Shown piece by piece: positions 59,753 to 64,000 of a DNA stretch of 64,000 nucleotides. This stretch comes from Catenibacillus sp964565805 (lineage in GTDB: Bacteria > Bacillota > Clostridia > Lachnospirales > Lachnospiraceae). Below the pieces are notes generated by a model. That model was not told the DNA's origin. It did no database searches and worked only from the letters and a program-made list of their open reading frames with translations. Location of the stretch: positions 1 through 64,000 of the forward strand of contig CAZMGH010000011.1 of NCBI GenBank assembly GCA_964565805.1, read 5' to 3'. The number at the start of each line of letters is the position of its first letter. Position 1 is the stretch's first letter. The position numbers and the translations under genes were made by a program.

Positions 59753-61539
59753 GCCATTCCCTCCAATCCTTTATTTTCTTTCATGATCTTCCACTCTGCC
59801 GCTTCTGAATAATTCTTCCACATATGAGTATAGATGCCATTTTTCTTTAACAGCTGACTGTGGGCGCCGCTTTCGACGATTTCACCCTCCTGGAGCACAT
59901 AAATACAGTCGGTATCTGTAATGGAGGACAGCCTGTGAGCGATCATGATCACTGTTTTTCCTTTTGACAGTACAGATAAAGCCTGCTGTACCCGGACTTC
60001 ATTATCCGGATCAGCAAATGCGGTCGCCTCATCCAGGATCAGGATGGGAGCATTTTTTAATATTGCCCGGGCGATGGCAATTCTCTGCTGCTCGCCGCCG
60101 GACAGGTACACGCCTTTTGTTCCAATAACTGTATCCATGCCATTAGGCATTTTTTCAATAATATCCATACACTGGGCAGCTTCAAGGGCCTTAAAAACTT
60201 CCTCCCGTTCTGCGTCAGGTCTTGCCATGCGCACATTTTCCAGGATGGATGTTTTAATAAGCCTGCTGTTTTGAAAGACAAAAGATACGGTATTCATTAG
60301 CCTTTCTTTGGGAATATCCCGAATATCCACACTTCCGATCCGCACATTTCCCTTTTGAGGGTCAAAAAACCGGGCAACGATATTTGCCAAGGTAGTCTTC
60401 CCGCCGCCGGACGGCCCCACAAGGGCTGCCACCTGACCGGGCTGAATGGACATGGATATATCATTCAGGGCCTTTTTCTCCCCGTCATAACTGTAGCTTA
60501 CATGATCTAAGACAATAGAATTATCCCGGGGCACAGAATCTGTTTTGCTTTCAGATAAAGGCTTTTCATTAAGTACCTGATCAATCCTGCTTATGGCGTC
60601 ATCCACGATCATTGCATCTTCACTCATAAACATGATCTTTGTCAGAGTGGTTCCGATGACAGGGGTAATAATAATGTAGAAGATCAGATTCAGCAGCAGT
60701 TCATTGGTCACACCGCCCTTTGTAAAAATAATGCCTCCGGCAATCAAAAAGGCAAAGACCCCATTAATGGCTGTTGTGTAAAACATCATAGGCAGCCTTA
60801 AAGCTTTTGTGTAGGCAATGACCCATGTCTCATAATTGTCTATGGCATTTTTAAACCGCTTAAATGAAAAGATGGTCTGACCGAAAGTCTTTACCACCGG
60901 CACACCTCGCACATATTCCACAGCTTCGTTGGACATATCGGAAAGGGCATTTTGATACTCTTTCATCTTTTGTTCCATTCCTGACCCGGTCATTTTCATC
61001 ATAATAAGAAAACCGAGGACTACAGGGACAAGGCTTAATAAACCTAACCGCCAGTCAAAAACAAGCAGGAGGAACAGCAGACCGACCGGCGTGGCAATGG
61101 CTCCCGCTTTATCCGGCAGTCTGTGGGCCAGATAAGTTTCTGTAGCGGCGCTGGATGTATTTACGATCCGCCTTAAATTTCCGCTTCCGTACTTTTCCGT
61201 TATGCCAAGGGGCAGGGACGCAATATGGCTCAGCAGAGCCTTTCTTATATTGGCTGCAACACGAAACGCGCTTAGATGGGAGCACATAAGAGCTGCAATA
61301 TAAACGATCACAGATATAACGGCAAACAGCACGGCAGACCAACCGTAGCCTGTTACATGCCCGGCCCTTGAATCGTCCGGGGAAACTTCCAGTACGTCGT
61401 GGATGATCCGCCAAATGTACCAAAAAGGCACAAGGGCCAGCAGGGCGCTGACAACGGACAGCACCCATGAAAGATAGGCCAATAGCCTATGACCTCCCGC
61501 ATAGTCCATCAACCTGGACAGATTTGACTGTTTTTTCAT
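59749..61539 (-). CDS. ABC exporter half-transporter, first subunit
   Basis: A 596-residue fused membrane-ATPase protein. Motifs: GPSGGGKTTLANIVARFFD, YLSGGEQQRIAIARAIL, ILILDEATAFADPDNE, and IAHRLSS. The DEATAFADPDNE form of Walker B and D-loop differs from the ASLD of its partner, so the two ATP sites may not be equal in regulation, although both look competent. AAGGAGG ribosome site. It lies 135 bases after the TetR gene, with two strong inverted repeats between (61588-61647). Confidence 0.92.
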   Translation of the reverse strand: MKKQSNLSRLMDYAGGHRLLAYLSWVLSVVSALLALVPFWYIWRIIHDVLEVSPDDSRAGHVTGYGWSAVLFAVISVIVYIAALMCSHLSAFRVAANIRKALLSHIASLPLGITEKYGSGNLRRIVNTSSAATETYLAHRLPDKAGAIATPVGLLFLLLVFDWRLGLLSLVPVVLGFLIMMKMTGSGMEQKMKEYQNALSDMSNEAVEYVRGVPVVKTFGQTIFSFKRFKNAIDNYETWVIAYTKALRLPMMFYTTAINGVFAFLIAGGIIFTKGGVTNELLLNLIFYIIITPVIGTTLTKIMFMSEDAMIVDDAISRIDQVLNEKPLSESKTDSVPRDNSIVLDHVSYSYDGEKKALNDISMSIQPGQVAALVGPSGGGKTTLANIVARFFDPQKGNVRIGSVDIRDIPKERLMNTVSFVFQNSRLIKTSILENVRMARPDAEREEVFKALEAAQCMDIIEKMPNGMDTVIGTKGVYLSGGEQQRIAIARAILKNAPILILDEATAFADPDNEVRVQQALSVLSKGKTVIMIAHRLSSITDTDCIYVLQEGEIVESGAHSQLLKKNGIYTHMWKNYSEAAEWKIMKENKGLEGMA

Positions 61540-61587
61540 TCAACAAAACCTCCTTCAATGGCAGCGGTTAAGGATTTGATTTTTTCT

Positions 61588-61647
61588 CAGTTAGAAATAA
61601 CTAACTGGCATTTATAGTAAACGACAAGGATATTTGTCGTTTACTAT
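61588..61647. promoter_or_regulatory. Two inverted repeats upstream of the ABC operon, probable operators
   Basis: CAGTTAG (61588-61594) and CTAACTG (61601-61607) with a 6-base spacer, and ATAGTAAACGACAA (61614-61627) with TTGTCGTTTACTAT (61634-61647), 14 perfect pairs with a 6-base spacer. No T run follows on the minus strand, so they are more like protein-binding sites than terminators. A TetR-type repressor encoded upstream is the obvious candidate. Confidence 0.65.
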
Positions 61648-61674
61648 TAAAATTACAGGGCGGGCAGCATCTGC

Positions 61675-62292
61675 TTATTGCCCCATAATTTTCATCCATC
61701 CCGCAGTATAAAAATCTCTCATTTCTTTTAAATAGTGCTTTGCCTGTTCCAATGGCATCTCATGGATGATCAGTTCAAAAAAAGTGTTAAACATCCCTGT
61801 GATCAATATGTGCTCCAGTCGCTCATCAATAGGCGGGGATGGTCGGCCCAGCTTTTCAAGGACCTCCAGATAATCGTGGGTTCCTTTTGTCTCGATTTCA
61901 ACCATTTCATCAATCAGGCCTGAAAAACGGGTGCCATCAGAGCAGCAAAGGATCAGCTTAAATTCCTTTAAATGTTCATAAGCATACAGCAGCATTTCAT
62001 ACATGCACTCGCCGGAAACAGAAGAAAGATTATCCGGCTGTTCCTGCGGCGGGATCTGGGCAAAGTCCTTTTGGGCCTTGCAAAAACAGTTCATCATAAA
62101 GTCGTAATGCTCCCCCACCAGGGCCTCAAATAAAGTTTCCTTACTGTTATAGTAGCCGTAAAAAGCTCCAGTTGTCACACCAGCTTTTTTTACGATATTC
62201 CTTAACGATGCGGATTTAAAACCTTTTTCAAGAAATTCCTCCATAGCGGCAGAAAGAATGAGATCCAATGTTGTCTGTGCTCCCTGATTCAA
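61675..62292 (-). CDS. TetR-family transcriptional regulator
   Basis: A 205-residue regulator. N-terminal HTH: ILSAAMEEFLEKGFKSASLRNIVKKAGVTTGAFYGYYNSKETLFEALV, typical of TetR. The C-terminal ligand domain is helical with SGLIDEMVEIETKGTHDYLEVLE. The start is the TTG at 62292, with GGGGGG 7 bases upstream; a longer frame to 62388 runs through the serS terminator. It lies upstream of the ABC exporter in the same direction. The ligand is unknown. Confidence 0.9.
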   Translation of the reverse strand: MNQGAQTTLDLILSAAMEEFLEKGFKSASLRNIVKKAGVTTGAFYGYYNSKETLFEALVGEHYDFMMNCFCKAQKDFAQIPPQEQPDNLSSVSGECMYEMLLYAYEHLKEFKLILCCSDGTRFSGLIDEMVEIETKGTHDYLEVLEKLGRPSPPIDERLEHILITGMFNTFFELIIHEMPLEQAKHYLKEMRDFYTAGWMKIMGQ

Positions 62293-62306
62293 AACTTCGC
62301 CCCCCC

Positions 62307-62340
62307 TTATAACATTGTTATATATCACTGTTATATAATA
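62307..62340. promoter_or_regulatory. AT-rich repeats upstream of the TetR gene
   Basis: TAACATTGTTA (62310-62320) is an 11-base palindrome, and GTTATATA occurs twice (62317-62324, 62330-62337), 13 bases apart. This lies directly upstream of the TetR ribosome site and could be its own operator or promoter. Confidence 0.5.
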
Positions 62341-62360
62341 CATCAAATCAGCCATGTTGT

Positions 62361-62396
62361 CAACAAAGAAAACCGGCATGACCTGCACGCCGGTTT
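62361..62396 (-). terminator. Terminator after serS
   Basis: AAACCGGC (62370-62377) pairs with GCCGGTTT (62389-62396), and on the minus strand the stem is followed by TTTTCTTTGTT. It lies 20 bases past the serS stop. Confidence 0.85.
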
Positions 62397-62416
62397 CTAA
62401 TCATTATAGGCACGCC

Positions 62417-63706
62417 TTATCTTGGCGCTTTTTCAAGATATTCTTTTTCGCCCATGTACATGCGCAGAGCTTTTGGAATACGGACACGGCCATCGGCCTG
62501 AAGATTGTTTTCCAGAAACGCGATGAGCATACGAGGCGGCGCCACAACCGTGTTATTTAACGTATGGGGCAGATAGTTGCCTTCCTTCCCCCGGACACGG
62601 ATACTTAAGCGGCGGGCCTGAGCATCACCCAGGTTAGAGCAGCTGCCAACCTCAAAATACTTCTGCTGGCGGGGTGACCATGCTTCCACGTCCACACTTT
62701 TCACCTTAAGATCCGCCAGATCACCAGAGCAGCACTCCAGAGTGCGCACCGGAATATCCAGGGAACGGAAGAAATCGACAGTATTCATGTACAGCTTTTT
62801 AAACCAGTCCATGCTTTCTTCCGGGCGGCAGACAACCACCATCTCCTGCTTTTCAAACTGATGGATACGGTAAACGCCTCTCTCCTCAATGCCGTGAGCC
62901 CCAACTTCCTTTCTGAAACATGGGGAATAGCTGGTCAGTGTCTGAGGCAGCTGATCTTCATCCAGGATGGTGTCAATAAACTTTCCGATCATGGAATGTT
63001 CACTGGTACCGATCAGGTAAAGATCCTCTCCCTCGATCTTATACATCATGTTTTCCATTTCAGAAAAGCTCATAACGCCATTAACCACATTGCCATGGAT
63101 CATATAGGGCGGGATATAGTAGGTAAATCCCCGGTCGATCATAAAATCACGGCCATAAGAAAGAATCGCGGAATGAAGGCGGGCAATATCCCCTTTTAAG
63201 TAATAAAATCCCGCGCCGCTGGTCTTTCTCGCGCTGTCCAGATCAATACCGTTAAGACCTTCCATAATATCCACATGATAAGGCACTTCAAAATCAGGAA
63301 TCAACGGCTCGCCAAAGCGCTCCAGTTCTATGTTCTCGCTGTCGTCTTTTCCCACAGGCACGCTGTCATCAATAATATTCGGGATCACCAGCATACGCTC
63401 ACGAATACTGGCGCTTAGCTTATCCAGCCGTGTCTGAAGGCTGTTCATCTCGTCAGCCATGGACACTACTTCCGCTTTTTTAGCCTCAGCCTCTTCCTTC
63501 AGGCCTTTGGCCATAAGACCGCCGATCTGCTTGCTGATAGAATTTCTCCGGCTTCTTAAATACTCATAGCGGGTCCTCACGTCACGGATCTCGCCGTCCA
63601 ACTCCAGCACTTCATCTACAAGTACTAATTTTTCATCCTGAAACTTTTTCCGGATATTTTCCTTTACAACATCCGGGTTTGCTCGTAAAAACTTAATATC
63701 CAGCAT
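62417..63706 (-). CDS. serS: Seryl-tRNA synthetase
   Basis: A 429-residue class II synthetase. The N-terminal coiled-coil arm (residues 25-110) binds the long variable arm of tRNA-Ser. The catalytic core has motif 2 FRKEVGAHGIEERGVYRIHQFEKQE, with the ATP-binding Arg, and motif 3 NNTVVAPPRMLIAFLENN with the conserved Arg. The GTSEHSMIG segment and the family length are normal. GGAGGAG ribosome site. It has its own promoter (63732-63760) and no T-box was seen in the leader. Confidence 0.98.
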   Translation of the reverse strand: MLDIKFLRANPDVVKENIRKKFQDEKLVLVDEVLELDGEIRDVRTRYEYLRSRRNSISKQIGGLMAKGLKEEAEAKKAEVVSMADEMNSLQTRLDKLSASIRERMLVIPNIIDDSVPVGKDDSENIELERFGEPLIPDFEVPYHVDIMEGLNGIDLDSARKTSGAGFYYLKGDIARLHSAILSYGRDFMIDRGFTYYIPPYMIHGNVVNGVMSFSEMENMMYKIEGEDLYLIGTSEHSMIGKFIDTILDEDQLPQTLTSYSPCFRKEVGAHGIEERGVYRIHQFEKQEMVVVCRPEESMDWFKKLYMNTVDFFRSLDIPVRTLECCSGDLADLKVKSVDVEAWSPRQQKYFEVGSCSNLGDAQARRLSIRVRGKEGNYLPHTLNNTVVAPPRMLIAFLENNLQADGRVRIPKALRMYMGEKEYLEKAPR

Positions 63707-63731
63707 CTGCTCTCCTCCTTATGCTGGGTTT

Positions 63732-63760
63732 AGTATATACGATTTTTCCAAAATTATCAA
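63732..63760 (-). promoter_or_regulatory. Promoter of serS
   Basis: On the minus strand TTGATA (63755-63760), 17 bases, TATACT (63732-63737), about 25 bases before the serS ATG. The short leader rules out a classic T-box downstream of this promoter. Confidence 0.7.
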
Positions 63761-63855
63761 GCCTGTACTTTAAGACGGGGGCAGGCTCCTGCTTTCCGGG
63801 CTTGGCAAATGTCCGCTTATGCAAGCATGGCGGCCGCTTTCTATGCGTATCCCCC

Positions 63856-63895
63856 AAAAAAACAGGATCCTGCATTTTTTGATGCAAAATCCTGT
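63856..63895 (-). terminator. Terminator of an upstream gene outside the window
   Basis: On the minus strand ACAGGAT plus TGCAT pair with ATGCA plus ATCCTGT (63862-63875 and 63882-63895), followed by seven T. Confidence 0.82.
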
Positions 63896-63946
63896 GGATT
63901 TTCACGACAATGATTCAATTTCATTCATAACACCTATTTATACGAT

Positions 63947-64000
63947 TTACGCCAAACAAACATTTTCAAGGATTTCAGTAAGGGCACTGCCGCTGCTGGT
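63947..64000 (-). CDS. Possible 3' end of a minus-strand gene cut by the window edge
   Basis: A frame open to the window edge encodes SSGSALTEILENVCLA and then stops, 50 bases before the terminator at 63856. Too short to recognise. A second frame is also open for about 21 codons, so the frame choice is a guess. Confidence 0.3.
   Translation of the reverse strand, partial: TSSGSALTEILENVCLA

Noticed and set aside
62293..62388. N-terminal extension of the TetR protein
   Set aside because: It would run through the serS terminator and the AT-rich repeats; the TTG at 62292 has a strong ribosome site.
63761..64000. T-box riboswitch before serS
   Set aside because: No T-box core sequence is seen and the serS promoter is only about 25 bases from the gene; the hairpin here is a plain terminator of an upstream gene.
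1..64000. CRISPR array, tRNA or rRNA genes, insertion sequences, prophage
   Set aside because: No regularly spaced repeats, tRNA cloverleaf, rRNA sequence, transposase, integrase or phage gene was seen on either strand.

Overview
The window looks like a housekeeping stretch of a Gram-positive, low-to-mid GC member of the Clostridia, most likely a spore-forming gut Lachnospiraceae. This is inferred from the gene order (rpmB/asp23/fakA/recG/rsmD/coaD, ackA/yceD/rpmF, plsX/acpP/rnc/smc/ftsY, ylxM/ffh/rpsP/khpA/rimM/trmD), a GerW/YtfJ sporulation protein, strong AGGAGG ribosome sites and consensus sigma-A-type promoters. No tRNA, rRNA, CRISPR, insertion sequence or prophage gene was seen. Most genes lie on the minus strand. 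A 100-base N gap (30063-30162) interrupts yceD.

Layout. 1-2440: head of an exopolysaccharide operon (PHP tyrosine phosphatase, Wzz-type modulator, BY-kinase, then a cut-off small secreted protein), behind a consensus promoter that overlaps a palindrome. 2610-9046: gpsA, plsY, der, a DUF512 radical-SAM protein, pgeF and an rnhB-yraN fusion. 9277-11826: lepB, rbgA, a second signal peptidase I homologue that has lost both catalytic residues, and rplS. 11939-14778: larBCE for the nickel-pincer cofactor, placed between trmD and rplS. 14804-26434: the translation, SRP, chromosome and lipid block trmD to plsX, with ilvA inserted. 26594-29509: a purine permease and a GH43 glycosidase, inserted between plsX and rpmF. 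29628-31523: rpmF, yceD and ackA.

31684-39619: tmcAL (plus strand), a DivIVA-like coiled-coil gene, coaD, rsmD, recG, fakA, asp23 and rpmB (plus strand). 39696-45056: an apparent six-gene operon of mostly uncharacterised proteins: a rhomboid-like membrane protein with a zinc ribbon, two unknowns, DUF2953, GerW and an FHA protein. 45461-49699: one very large dehydratase-activase fusion protein (plus strand). 49815-56940: the full F1Fo ATP synthase operon atpBEFHAGDC plus a metallophosphoesterase. 57074-57976: a divergent LysR regulator. 58022-62292: TetR regulator and two-subunit ABC exporter. 62417-63706: serS.

The main biological themes are membrane lipid precursor supply (gpsA, plsY, plsX, acpP, fakA), protein targeting and secretion (ffh, ftsY, ylxM, lepB and its degenerate partner), ribosome assembly and tRNA modification (der, rbgA, rimM, trmD, tmcAL, rsmD), and energy metabolism (ackA, atp operon). 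Accessory genes sit at the joints of otherwise conserved operons. The observations most worth following are the catalytically dead signal peptidase, the uncharacterised FHA/GerW/rhomboid-like operon, the leader of the giant activase gene, and several strong intergenic hairpins without poly-U tails. Start codons were re-chosen where a good ribosome binding site pointed to an internal start. All functional calls are from reading motifs; no database search was possible.
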